Made by a program: the position numbers and the translations under genes. A stretch of 62,915 bases of DNA from Blautia sp. (GTDB lineage: Bacteria; Bacillota; Clostridia; Lachnospirales; Lachnospiraceae), in the NCBI GenBank assembly GCA_023667395.1, contig JAMPAC010000013.1:1-62915 (forward strand), written 5' to 3'. Of the stretch, positions 1 to 8,173 are shown piece after piece. The number at the start of each line of letters is the position of its first letter. Position 1 is the stretch's first letter. The notes under the pieces are model-generated. The model was not told where the DNA came from. It saw nothing but the letters and a program-made list of their open reading frames with translations, and made no database searches.

Positions 1-2
1 GA

Positions 3-263
3 GAATTTGAAAAGGCCCGGCAATCTCTTTCTGACGCGGCAAGCCATGCCGTCAGCTACGATCATGCCGCACCGGGAGAAATAGCCGGAATGGAGTTTTT
101 TACCATGCTGGGCATGGAGCCACAACCCACATATGAGGAATATGGGAAAACCGCCATGGAGTGCTTACGCCGGAGGATCCGGAAAGAGAGCGATGGGGTT
201 CCGCAGCTTCGGCAGCTGTGGCGCGACACAATGATGGAGGTATTGCCAAATGAGGCAGTATAA
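3..263 (+). CDS. C-terminal end of an unrecognised protein (partial)
   Basis: An open frame enters from the left edge (frame of base 3) and ends at TAA 261-263, giving about 86 residues. Codon use looks like real coding DNA (for example EFEKARQSLSDAASHAV at the visible start and LRQLWRDTMMEVLPNEAV at the end). The visible part is charged and probably helical, with no transmembrane stretch. I do not recognise the family. The small genes and debris that follow would fit the edge of an accessory or mobile region, but that is inference only. Confidence 0.5.
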   Translation, partial: EFEKARQSLSDAASHAVSYDHAAPGEIAGMEFFTMLGMEPQPTYEEYGKTAMECLRRRIRKESDGVPQLRQLWRDTMMEVLPNEAV

Positions 264-363
264 ATTACTGGTCAGGAAGAATTTTGTCGGGATTGCGCTT
301 CATAAAAGTAAGTACGACAAAAGCAGGATAATATATATTGTGGATTTTTCTTTTTCTCTATGA
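250..363 (+). CDS. possible 37-aa ORF overlapping the preceding gene
   Basis: An ATG inside the last codons of the upstream gene opens a 37-codon frame ending TGA 361-363. The product is basic at first (MRQYKLLVRKNFVG) and ends in a hydrophobic tail. The ATG lies 11 bases before the upstream stop, which could permit translational coupling. There is no independent Shine-Dalgarno sequence and no recognisable family, so this may be chance. Confidence 0.2.
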   Translation: MRQYKLLVRKNFVGIALHKSKYDKSRIIYIVDFSFSL

Positions 364-417
364 TATACTTTAGGCAGCTGAAAACTTTCTTTTTTATGTG
401 AAAGGGGGTGAAACAGT

Positions 418-588
418 ATGCCTTCAAATGAAAAAGAAATAAACTGTTATCTGTTAGATCAGCTTGAATTGATTGAACGGCTTGAAATGATAGCAGATGA
501 CAGCGAGGCAGTAAAGAAACAACTTGCGCTCGAAAAGAAATTCATTGAGCGTAAATTGTATCAGAACCCGCCTCTTAAGAGCGAGTAG
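418..588 (+). CDS. small hypothetical protein, 56 aa
   Basis: ATG at 418 follows a strong ribosome-binding site (AAAGGGGGTG) and the frame runs 56 codons to TAG 586-588. A convincing terminator begins ten bases later, so this looks like a short monocistronic gene. The product is highly charged and probably a helical hairpin (LLDQLELIERLEMIADDSE, then KKQLALEKKFIERKLYQ). It has no cysteine pair, signal peptide or membrane segment. Small coiled-coil proteins of this kind occur in mobile elements, but I do not recognise this one. Confidence 0.5.
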   Translation: MPSNEKEINCYLLDQLELIERLEMIADDSEAVKKQLALEKKFIERKLYQNPPLKSE

Positions 589-597
589 TTTGTTAGG

Positions 598-628
598 GAG
601 TGTCAAGAAACTTTTGACACTCTCTTTA
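598..628 (+). terminator. Rho-independent terminator after the 56-aa gene
   Basis: A perfect 9-bp stem, GAGTGTCAA (598-606) with TTGACACTC (614-622), encloses a 7-base loop and is followed by a T-rich run. It lies just after the stop codon at 588. Confidence 0.75.
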
Positions 629-677
629 TTCCCGCGAGCAATGAGCCAAGTCAGCATAGCTGACTTTGTTAACATAG

Positions 678-863
678 TTGACTTTATGCCGATGCTTGCA
701 GCTAACCATGGTTGGCTTGGACAGCAGGACAAAAACAACAGGTGTAATATTGACAGAACATATGATGTGTCTGGATGTTATTAGTAGGAATATTCAGTTT
801 GTTGAGAAAATACCCGAAGATTTGTTAGAGAAAACATTAGCGTATGTAAAGGCGTTTTTCTGA
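678..863 (+). pseudogene. possible remnant of a small antitoxin-like gene
   Basis: The stretch 715-863 reads as a short protein ending IPEDLLEKTLAYVKAFF. That resembles the amphipathic IP-E-LL-E pattern of small antitoxin-like proteins. The frame stops at TGA 861-863 just after a T5 run at about 855-859. With one T fewer it would continue as SDETDEMIVSTG, a natural-looking acidic tail. There is no good start or ribosome-binding site and no toxin beside it. I read it as a decayed small gene at low confidence. Nearby, AGTCAGC/GCTGACT (around 647-663) forms a small palindrome. Otherwise 589-979 holds nothing I can support. Confidence 0.25.
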
Positions 864-979
864 TGAAACAGATGAAATGATAGTCTCAACAGGCGCGGAC
901 AGAATGTGGGGAAAGGTGGTAATCCCGCCGGAACGCGGGAGATCCTTTACATTGCCTGCGGGACAGAATGAGAGGAAAA

Positions 980-1690
980 ATGAAAGTAGCGATCTGTGAC
1001 GATGAAAAGAGCGAGCGGCGGCTCCTCTGTAAATATGTGGAGGAGTGGGCATCCGTCAGGGAGCAGCGGGCGGAAACGCACTGTTTTGAAAGTGCGGAAA
1101 GTTTTCTGTTTTCCTGGGAGGATGAGAAAGATTATAAGGTGTTGATCCTGGATATCGAGATGGGCAGCATGAACGGCATGGACCTGGCCAGGAAGATCAG
1201 GGAAACGGATCGGGGCATCCCTATTTTATCTGTCACCGGGTATGATGAGTATATGCAGTTCGGCTATGACGTGACGGCGCTGCATTACCTGATAAAGCCT
1301 GTGAACAGGGAGAAATTTTTCTCCGTGCTGGACAGGCTGCCCATGGAGAGAAAAGAGGCGGAGAAACTGTTCTTCCAGATGGAGGAGGGCAGCGTCAGCC
1401 TGTCCCAGGATGAGATCTGGTATGTGGAGGCGGACGGCCACAGGTGCGCGCTTCACACCCGGGACAGGGTTATGCAGTTGAAAGAAAGCATCAGCAGCGT
1501 GGAGAAGCGGCTGGCAGGGTTCGAGACGGTCATCAAATGCCATCGGTCTTATCTGGTGAACCTGCGGCATGTGTCGGTGGTGCTGAAAGAGGAGATGGTT
1601 CTGGACGATCATCAGAAAGTGCCTCTGAGCAGGAATCGCCGGAAAGCGGCAAATGACGCTTTTATCCGCTGTTATGCCCATGAACAGTGA
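980..1690 (+). CDS. LytTR-family response regulator (AgrA/LytR type)
   Basis: This 236-aa DNA-binding response regulator has an N-terminal receiver with the acidic pair D7-D8, the phospho-acceptor D58 (VLILDIEMGS) and the signalling lysine in HYLIKPVN. A C-terminal LytTR domain (about 130-235) includes ECHRSYLVN-type residues (KCHRSYLVNLRHV). I chose ATG 980 over 968 because AGAGGAAAA lies directly before 980, while 968 has no ribosome-binding site. It is followed 65 bases later by a GHKL kinase, the usual partner. LytTR regulators of this class control peptide signalling, bacteriocins or virulence. No AgrB/AgrD-type peptide system is visible here, so the targets are unknown. Confidence 0.9.
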   Translation: MKVAICDDEKSERRLLCKYVEEWASVREQRAETHCFESAESFLFSWEDEKDYKVLILDIEMGSMNGMDLARKIRETDRGIPILSVTGYDEYMQFGYDVTALHYLIKPVNREKFFSVLDRLPMERKEAEKLFFQMEEGSVSLSQDEIWYVEADGHRCALHTRDRVMQLKESISSVEKRLAGFETVIKCHRSYLVNLRHVSVVLKEEMVLDDHQKVPLSRNRRKAANDAFIRCYAHEQ

Positions 1691-1746
1691 AACGACGTAA
1701 CAGTTCAGTGACCTGTCTGGACTGTTACGAAACGACCGGCTGAGGG

Positions 1747-2481
1747 ATGAGAGAGATGTTAAAATATATTGTTGTCGCAGTGGTGGTGTTGGTGGTCAAT
1801 GCCGGGCTGTGGATTTTTTTCATGCCTTGGTATGTGAACCGCAGGCTGGGGCGGTTTCAGAATGAACTGGTGAACAAGCATTATGACGAGGTGGAGACGG
1901 TTTATCGCAAGATGCGGGGATGGCGCCATGATTACCACAATCATATCCAGGTGCTGAAAGCCCACATGGAGCTGGAGGAGTATGGGCAGGCCCGGAAGTA
2001 CCTGGATATGCTGGCGGAAGACTTGACATCAGTGGATACGGTGATCAAAACGGGAAATGTGATGGTGGACGCCATTTTGAACAGCAAGCTTACCCTGATG
2101 CGGGATCATGAGATCAGGGTGGACGTCACCGCCGCTGTGCCCCAGGAGGTGGAGATCCTGGGAGTGGATCTGTCGGTGTTGATCGGAAACCTGCTGGATA
2201 ACGCCATGGAGGCCTGTATGCGGGTGGAAAAAGCGGAAGACCGTTTTATCCGTATCTATATTGATATCATCAAGAAACAACTGTATATTTCCGTGGTCAA
2301 TTCCATGGAGGGGGATGTGCAGAGGAATGGGGCGCAGTATCTTTCCAGCAAGCAGGGGCTGCACGGTTTCGGCATCCTGCGGATCGACAGCATTGTATCC
2401 AAATATCACGGTTATATCAACAGACAGAGCGAGCAGGGGGTGTTTGCCACGGAGGTGACGCTTCCGCTGGCGGAAACCTGA
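1747..2481 (+). CDS. GHKL sensor histidine kinase (AgrC/HK10-like, short sensor)
   Basis: This 244-aa kinase is probably the cognate partner of the LytTR regulator just upstream. Residues about 6-28 form one hydrophobic N-terminal segment. The dimerisation/phospho-acceptor region follows at once (H61 in GWRHDYHNHIQ), then the ATPase with N-box NLLDNAMEAC and a G-box around LHGFGILRI. Usual AgrC proteins have a six- or seven-helix sensor, so this one has almost no extracellular sensing surface and may read a membrane or cytosolic cue. M4 at 1756 is an equally good start, with AGGG at 1743-1746 better spaced for it. The gene ends about 35 bp before a promoter for the next gene. Confidence 0.88.
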   Translation: MREMLKYIVVAVVVLVVNAGLWIFFMPWYVNRRLGRFQNELVNKHYDEVETVYRKMRGWRHDYHNHIQVLKAHMELEEYGQARKYLDMLAEDLTSVDTVIKTGNVMVDAILNSKLTLMRDHEIRVDVTAAVPQEVEILGVDLSVLIGNLLDNAMEACMRVEKAEDRFIRIYIDIIKKQLYISVVNSMEGDVQRNGAQYLSSKQGLHGFGILRIDSIVSKYHGYINRQSEQGVFATEVTLPLAET

Positions 2482-2515
2482 AGTGTTTTACAGGCAGAAA
2501 AAAGTTGTTTTTATA

Positions 2516-2544
2516 TTGTAAAGATTTACAAAATCATGTATAAT
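2516..2544 (+). promoter_or_regulatory. sigma-A-type promoter for the isomerase-like gene
   Basis: TTGTAA (2516-2521), a 17-bp spacer and a perfect TATAAT (2539-2544) lie 51 bp before the chosen start codon. The AT-rich leader that follows carries the ribosome-binding site AAGAAAGGA. Confidence 0.7.
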
Positions 2545-2594
2545 GAAATTCATGTATTTATACAAAAATACTAAAAGAAAGGATGGCTTATTTT

Positions 2595-4013
2595 ATGTTA
2601 GTTGAAACAAAAGCTAAGATAGGAGTATTTTCTATCGCATTGGGCGCGTATCTGCCTCAGTTCCCGTCATTGGTGCCCGAATTTGAAGCGCAGTATGACG
2701 CTTTCAAGAAGTCCCTTCCCGATACCGTGGAGATCATTGACGGAGGAATGGTAACGACGAAAGAGCAGTCCCAGGCTGCAGGCGATAAGTTCCGCGCCGC
2801 AGATGTGGATCTGGTATTCCTCCAGCTGCTTACCTACGCCACCTCATATAATATGCTTCCTGCGGTCAAGGACCTGGATGTCCCCGTAGTCCTTGTGAAT
2901 GTGCAGAAGCTGAAGGCTCTTGATTATGACCACACCGATATCGCTTCCTGGCTGGGCGAAGGTTATGCCTGCGGCGCCGTTGGCGAGATGGTTGCCGACC
3001 TGGAGAGATACGGCAAGAGACATGCCGTGATCACAGGCGTGGTGGAAGGCGGAGATCCCGGCGTCCAGGCGGAGATCGAGGACTGGTGCCGGGCGGCGCA
3101 GGTGAGAAGAAGATTCCGCGACACCAATATCGCGCAGATCGGCAGACCCTATCCCGGCATGATGGATCTTTACATAGACGAATCCAACCTGTACAGGAGA
3201 ATGCATCTTTACACCAAGCAGTTTGACTGGGAGAAGATGTGGGCTATCGCGGACGATATCACGGACGAAGAAGCCATCCGCGCGAAAGCGCAGGATATCC
3301 TGGACACCTTTGACATCGAGGGCGGCGGAAGCATCGAGGAAGTATGGGAGATGGCAAAATACGTTGTGGCGTTCGAGCAGTGGGTAAAGGACGAGAAGCT
3401 GGGACTGATCGCTTCCCATTATGACGGGTACGCGCAGGGCAAGGCGGGCGTACTGGACAGTATGTTGATTCCCGCGTTCTCCATGCTGATCAAGCAGGGA
3501 ACCGCCTGCGCCGTTGAGGGCGATATGAAAGTGGCCATGGCAATGAGCATGCTGAAGACCATTTCCGGTACGGGACAGCTGGCGGAGATGTACTCCATAG
3601 ATTTCAACGACGACATTGCCATCATCGGCCACAGCGGATCCGGCGATGCGGATATCTCCGACAGGAAGCCTACCATGAAGATCGTCAAGGTGTTCCATGG
3701 AAAGACAGGCGGCGGCTACCTGACGCAGTTCTATCCCTACACCGGCCCCATTACCTATCTGGCGATCACCCAGGACGGCGACGGATACTTTAAGTTTATC
3801 GTGGCCGAGGGTGTGAACGAGGAGGGCAAGATCCTTTCCTTTGGCGATACCAATATGAGGACACGCTTCACCTGCGGCGCCAGGGAGTTCGTGAACCGCT
3901 GGAGCGAGTGCGGCCCCACCCACCATTTCGCGGCTGCAACAGGCAGACATATCGATACGCTGCTGAAGGTGGCGAAGATCTTCAATGTGCCGGTTGATGT
4001 GGTGACACGGTAA
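2595..4013 (+). CDS. L-arabinose/L-fucose isomerase-like protein
   Basis: A 472-aa protein of the aldose-ketose isomerase superfamily, closest in layout to AraA, which interconverts L-arabinose and L-ribulose using Mn2+. Support comes from its length (AraA is about 500 aa), an N-terminal Rossmann-like half (KIGVFSIALGAYLPQFP), a central acidic site (AVEGDMKVAMAMSML), IIGHSGSGD and a C-terminal GPTHHFAAATGRH that matches the family's metal-binding His region. Substrate is not certain; many Lachnospiraceae paralogues are unassigned. ATG 2583 overlaps the ribosome-binding site AAGAAAGGA, so ATG 2595 is preferred. It is monocistronic between its own promoter and a strong terminator. GH27 and GH51 glycosidases in the same 15 kb fit pentose or galactoside use. 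Confidence 0.75.
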   Translation: MLVETKAKIGVFSIALGAYLPQFPSLVPEFEAQYDAFKKSLPDTVEIIDGGMVTTKEQSQAAGDKFRAADVDLVFLQLLTYATSYNMLPAVKDLDVPVVLVNVQKLKALDYDHTDIASWLGEGYACGAVGEMVADLERYGKRHAVITGVVEGGDPGVQAEIEDWCRAAQVRRRFRDTNIAQIGRPYPGMMDLYIDESNLYRRMHLYTKQFDWEKMWAIADDITDEEAIRAKAQDILDTFDIEGGGSIEEVWEMAKYVVAFEQWVKDEKLGLIASHYDGYAQGKAGVLDSMLIPAFSMLIKQGTACAVEGDMKVAMAMSMLKTISGTGQLAEMYSIDFNDDIAIIGHSGSGDADISDRKPTMKIVKVFHGKTGGGYLTQFYPYTGPITYLAITQDGDGYFKFIVAEGVNEEGKILSFGDTNMRTRFTCGAREFVNRWSECGPTHHFAAATGRHIDTLLKVAKIFNVPVDVVTR

Positions 4014-4060
4014 GCATATCGCGATAGGTTTTGACTAAAGATACAGAGATATGGATACGA

Positions 4061-4098
4061 TTCGTGCATGATGGAATACCATTCATGCACGAATTTTT
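4061..4098 (+). terminator. Rho-independent terminator after the isomerase-like gene
   Basis: An 11-bp stem, TTCGTGCATGA (4061-4071) with TCATGCACGAA (4083-4093), is followed by TTTTTT. Confidence 0.85.
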
Positions 4099-4159
4099 TA
4101 GCGGTTGCCTCGGGTTATGACGGTTCCGGATCTGATGCGGGGAACCTGTCAGAAATGGC

Positions 4160-4188
4160 TTGTGCTTTCAGCGGGAATCCTTTATAAT
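4160..4188 (+). promoter_or_regulatory. promoter abutting the K+ channel start
   Basis: TTGTGC (4160-4165), 17 bp and a perfect TATAAT (4183-4188) precede the channel gene. The predicted transcript would begin near 4195, at the ATG at 4196. That rules out the TTG at 4160 and suggests either a leaderless mRNA or initiation at the internal ATG 4253. Confidence 0.55.
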
Positions 4189-4195
4189 TGGTAAC

Positions 4196-5398
4196 ATGAA
4201 GACTTTAGGGAAGAATGTTTCACAAAAGACGCGTCCGCCTGACGGCCGTACCATGAAGAAGCGCATATTTGAGATCATACAGATTGGGAACAGGAATGAT
4301 GTTCCCAGTCTGTGTTTTGATATCTTCATTGTCTGTGTCATTTTGCTGAATATTTCCGTCACCTTTCTCCAGACCTTTGACGGGATGGCGGATCATACGG
4401 GCGTGATGGGGATCATTGAACTTGTTACCATGATCGCTTTCCTGGGGGAATATCTCCTCCGGATCTGGACGGCGGACTTTTTGTACCCGGGAAAATCTTA
4501 TCCGGCGGCAATATTCCGGTTCATGGTATCCTTTTACGGAGTGGTGGATCTGATGACGATCCTGCCCTATTTTCTGCCTTTTTTCATCCCCAGCGGGGCG
4601 ATCGCTTTCCGGATGCTGCGGGTGGTCAGGATCCTGCGGCTGTTCAAGATCAATTCCCGGTATGACGCGTTCAACGTGATCACGGAGGTGATCAAAGACA
4701 AGAAAAATGCCCTGGTGTCCTCCATCTTCATGGTGCTGGTGCTGATGCTGGCATCCTCGCTCTGTATGTACGGACTGGAACACGAGGCCCAGCCGGAGAA
4801 TTTTTCCAACGCATTTTCCGGTATCTGGTGGTCCGTGTCCACGCTGCTGACGGTGGGGTACGGTGACATTTACCCCGTCACCATCGGAGGGCGGATGATG
4901 GCCATTGTCATCGCCTTTCTGGGTGTGGGCATGGTGGCCATTCCGACGGGTATCATCTCTGCCGGTTTTGTGGAGTATTATACGCGGATCAAGGTGGGGA
5001 GTTATTCCCAGCATGACGCGGATTTCATTACCTTGAAAATCACGGAGGATCACCCCTTTGCGGGACGGCGGATCAAAGACCTGGAACTTCCCCGGGGGCT
5101 GTATCCGGCAGTGGTGTTAAGGGACGAGGATGTGTACACACCCTATGAGAGCCTGCGGCTTGCGGGCGGGGATAACCTGCTGCTTGGCACCACGGGAACC
5201 AGCCCCTTTGCGTGCCGGATCGAGGAGGTATGCCTGGAGACGGGACACCGCTGGATCGGCAGCAGGATCAAGGATCTGGATATTTCCCGCAGGACTTTTA
5301 TCGTGATGGTGAAGCGGGGGGATCAGAATATCAATCCCCAGGGTTCCACCGTGCTGAAAGAGCAGGATGTGGTGTTGATGCTGGAGAAAGGTGCATGA
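4196..5398 (+). CDS. voltage-gated-type potassium channel with C-terminal RCK/TrkA_C region
   Basis: This ion-channel subunit has six predicted membrane helices. S1-S4 lie in the first 170 residues and include an arginine-rich S4 (FRMLRVVRILRLFKI). The pore helix carries the K+ selectivity filter TVGYGD, followed by S6. The cytoplasmic tail (about residues 265-400) has two TrkA_C-like repeats (ITEDHPFAGRRIKDL and LETGHRWIGSRIKDL), which usually bind ligands that gate the pore. ATG 4196 is leaderless relative to the promoter. ATG 4253 (MKKRIFEIIQIG) is the alternative and looks like a natural family N-terminus, though neither has a clear ribosome-binding site. The stop lies just before the next gene's likely start, so the two may be co-transcribed. 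Confidence 0.9.
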   Translation: MKTLGKNVSQKTRPPDGRTMKKRIFEIIQIGNRNDVPSLCFDIFIVCVILLNISVTFLQTFDGMADHTGVMGIIELVTMIAFLGEYLLRIWTADFLYPGKSYPAAIFRFMVSFYGVVDLMTILPYFLPFFIPSGAIAFRMLRVVRILRLFKINSRYDAFNVITEVIKDKKNALVSSIFMVLVLMLASSLCMYGLEHEAQPENFSNAFSGIWWSVSTLLTVGYGDIYPVTIGGRMMAIVIAFLGVGMVAIPTGIISAGFVEYYTRIKVGSYSQHDADFITLKITEDHPFAGRRIKDLELPRGLYPAVVLRDEDVYTPYESLRLAGGDNLLLGTTGTSPFACRIEEVCLETGHRWIGSRIKDLDISRRTFIVMVKRGDQNINPQGSTVLKEQDVVLMLEKGA

Positions 5399-5408
5399 GA
5401 GAGTAGGA

Positions 5409-6727
5409 ATGAGGAAAATATTTGATTTATCAGATTTTGATTCTTACAGGGAAGACAAGCGCAGAGAAGTAAAAAAAGCTGAGAGTGGCCTGCCCAATAG
5501 TTTATGGGATACTTATTCAGCCTTTGCCAATTGTTATGGCGGAGTTATTGTCCTTGGAGTGAAAGAAGATAAGGATGGCAGTTGGCACACTACCGGATTA
5601 AAAAATGCGGCAAGATTGAAAAAAGACTTCTGGAATACCATTAATAATCGCAAAAAGGTGAGTATGAATCTTCTGAAGGATGATGATGTGGAAACCTTTT
5701 TGATGGATGAGACAGACGATGTGATCATGGTGATCTGGGTACCAGCTGCAAAGCGTGAACAAAAACCGATATACATCAATGATGATTTGTTTGGCGGAAC
5801 TTTCCGAAGAAACTGGGAAGGGGATTATCATTGTACCAAATTGCAGTTTAAGACAATGTTAAGAGACCAGGGCGAAGAAACTATGGATATGGAGGTGCTT
5901 GAGGAAGCACAGATAGACGAGTTGAATCAGGAGTCGATTCGAGCCTATCGTAATAGCCATAAATCTTTTAAACCGGGTCATCCGTTTGAAAGACTGGATT
6001 ACAGGGAGAACCCTGATCCTGTGCTCAGGTGGGCGGATCGATTCCAGTCTTCTTCCGGTGAGTGGTCAGGAAATTTATTTGATTTCTATTTTCGCGTATA
6101 TGGTAAGATGATAAGGGACATCAAAGTGCCGTTTAAAATGCAGGGTGGATTCCGGATTGACGATACACCGGTGCACAGAGCATTGAGGGAGGCCTTGGCT
6201 AATTGTATTATTAATACGGATTTTCACGGCAAATACGGCATTATCATTATAAAAAAGGATGATGAAATCGCATTGGAAAATCCAGGTTATATCAGACTTG
6301 GAAAAGAGCAGATGCGTAAAGGCGGAAAATCCGATCCCAGAAACAAGAGTTTGATGAAAATGTTTAATATGATAGATATAGGTGAACATGCGGGAAGCGG
6401 AGTTCCCAATATCTTTAATGTATGGGAAGATGAAGGGTGGGAAGAACCTGTAATAGAAGAAAGTTTTGACCCTGACAGAACGGTACTGACATTAAGGTTT
6501 ATACCAAAACAAGCGAAAAAAACAAGCGATAAAAAACAAGCGATAAAACAGGAAAAAATCAGGAAAAAATCAGAATATATCTGCAAAAGCACGATATGGC
6601 AAAAACAAGCGATATTGCGAAACTGCTTGGATTAAGTGCGGCGCGGGCGAGAGCGATACTGTCTGAAATGGATGAGATTGAGGCAGTGGGAACAAACAGG
6701 ACAAGGACATATCGGTTGAGAAAATAG
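5409..6727 (+). pseudogene. AlbA_2-domain transcriptional regulator, frameshifted by an 11-bp tandem duplication
   Basis: The N-terminus is an AlbA_2 (Schlafen-like) domain (REVKKAESGLPNSLWDTYSA, YGGVIVLGVKE). The middle is an ATPase-like dimer region (HRALREALANCIIN, GSGVPNIFNVWEDEGW). The frame ends at TAA 6633-6635 after 409 residues. The missing winged-helix continues in another frame up to TAG 6725-6727 (QKHDMAKTSDIAKLLGLS, then RARAILSEMDEIEAVG). The break is an exact 11-bp tandem repeat at 6550-6571; removing one copy restores one frame through both parts. A Lys/Gln-rich linker before it contains ACAAGCGA three times. The truncated product may still be made and could have lost its terminal domain. 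ATG 5409 is preferred; GTG 5391 with GGAGAAAGG is the alternative. Confidence 0.8.
6550..6571 (+). repeat. 11-bp tandem duplication causing a frameshift
   Basis: AGGAAAAAATC occurs at 6550-6560 and again at 6561-6571. Eleven bases is not a multiple of three, so the duplication ends the regulator gene early. ACAAGCGA repeats at 6509, 6522 and 6536, and again at 6605, show that the linker is prone to slippage. Confidence 0.9.
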
Positions 6728-6777
6728 AATGGGTATATAAAAATGTTGTACAGGAATTGTGCCAGGAGGAATCAGTC

Positions 6778-8028
6778 ATGATGACACTGAAAAGACCGCC
6801 CATGGGCTGGAACAGCTGGGACTGCTACGGCGCGGCTGTGAACGAGGCGCAGGTAAGGGCAAACGCCGAATATATGGCAAAAAATTTAAAGGCATTCGGT
6901 TGGGAATATATCGTGGTCGATATCCAATGGTATGAGCCAAACGCCGTAAGCCACGAATACAACAGGGGCGCGGAACTTGTGATGGACGACTTTGGGCGGC
7001 TGATGCCCGCCGTGAACCGTTTTCCGTCGGCGGAGGGAGGAAAAGGCTTCAGGCCCCTTGCGGACTATGTGCATTCCCTGGGGCTTAAGTTTGGCATCCA
7101 TATTTTAAGGGGGATTCCCAGGCAGGCCATACGGCGGAATACTCCGGTAATGGGGACGGATATCCGGGCGGCGCAGATCGCCGACTTTGGGAATGTCTGT
7201 TCCTGGAACGGCGACATGTGCGGCGTGGACATGAGCCGGAAAGGGGCGCAGGAATACTATGACTCGCTCTTTGGACTGTACGCCGGGTGGGGCGTGGATT
7301 ATGTGAAAGTGGATGATATTGCCCGCCCTTATCGCAGGGAGGAAGTGGAGGGAATCGCCGGGGCCATGGAACACAGCGGGAGAGCCATGGTCCTGTCCCT
7401 GTCGCCGGGGGCGGCGCCCATAGCACAGGCGGAGCATCTCGCCAAATGGGCGAACATGTGGCGCATGACGGATGATTTCTGGGACAGCTGGGAGCCCCTG
7501 AAAAAGATGTTCGACTATTGCCGGGAATGGTTCCCCTATGTGGGCGAGAATCATTTCCCCGACTGCGATATGCTTCCCCTGGGACGCATCCGGCTGTGTA
7601 ATACAAAAAAGGGTGAAAATACGAAATTTACGGAAGAGGAACAGAAACTTCTGATGACCTTATGGGCCATATTCCGTTCCCCGCTGATGTTTGGCGGAGA
7701 TATGACCATGAACGATCCGTTTACGCTGTCCCTGATGCAGAACCGCGAGATCATTGACATCAACCAGAATTCCCGGGGCGGACGCGAGGTTTACCGCAAA
7801 GGGAATGAGATCGTCTGGGCGGCCAACGGCGCGGATCATGGCGTTTATCTGGCGCATTTTAACGTGGGCGACGAGGAGATCGCCGCCGGGTTTGACACGG
7901 AATTTCTCGGGATCAGGGAAGAGGTCGATGCCCGCGAGATCTGGAGCGGGGAAGAGCAGAGAGGGGTTCGGAAAGTAAAGTCCGTGATCCCGCCTCATGG
8001 GGTCAGGCTGTATCTGTTGAGCAGGTAA
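6778..8028 (+). CDS. GH27-type alpha-galactosidase
   Basis: A 416-aa glycoside hydrolase of clan GH-D that releases terminal alpha-galactose (some relatives release beta-L-arabinopyranose). The N-terminus shows the family signature PPMGWNSWDCYG. The nucleophile region is VDYVKVDDIARP (D179) and the acid/base region is RMTDDFWDSW (D232/D233). A C-terminal beta-sandwich follows (EEVDAREIWSGEE). No signal peptide is seen, so it should act inside the cell on imported oligosaccharides. ATG 6778 follows AGGAGG with good spacing; the in-frame TTG 6757 lies upstream of that site and is rejected. No sugar transporter is adjacent. Confidence 0.92.
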   Translation: MMTLKRPPMGWNSWDCYGAAVNEAQVRANAEYMAKNLKAFGWEYIVVDIQWYEPNAVSHEYNRGAELVMDDFGRLMPAVNRFPSAEGGKGFRPLADYVHSLGLKFGIHILRGIPRQAIRRNTPVMGTDIRAAQIADFGNVCSWNGDMCGVDMSRKGAQEYYDSLFGLYAGWGVDYVKVDDIARPYRREEVEGIAGAMEHSGRAMVLSLSPGAAPIAQAEHLAKWANMWRMTDDFWDSWEPLKKMFDYCREWFPYVGENHFPDCDMLPLGRIRLCNTKKGENTKFTEEEQKLLMTLWAIFRSPLMFGGDMTMNDPFTLSLMQNREIIDINQNSRGGREVYRKGNEIVWAANGADHGVYLAHFNVGDEEIAAGFDTEFLGIREEVDAREIWSGEEQRGVRKVKSVIPPHGVRLYLLSR

Positions 8029-8173
8029 AGAAATATAAATCCATTATTTTCTTTCGCAATGAGAAAAACAGCCGCGCTTGCGGGGATATCCGGCGAATGC
8101 TGCGGGAGTCAGCGCCACTGCGTCCTGTGGGCAGATTGTGCCTGGGAGCGGGGAGCAAGGAAAGGAAACGAAG

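Noticed and set aside
2844-3950. A 368-codon minus-strand frame opposite the isomerase-like gene
   Set aside because: Histidine- and leucine-rich shadow translation without a start signal; the plus-strand gene has promoter, terminator and family motifs.
4160-4195. TTG 4160 as start of the K+ channel
   Set aside because: It coincides with the -35 of the promoter and so cannot be in the mRNA.
6550-6580. Programmed -1 ribosomal frameshifting on the A6 runs of the AlbA-type gene
   Set aside because: The slippery-site pattern is not in the right phase and there is no clear downstream pseudoknot. An exact 11-bp duplication explains the break more simply.
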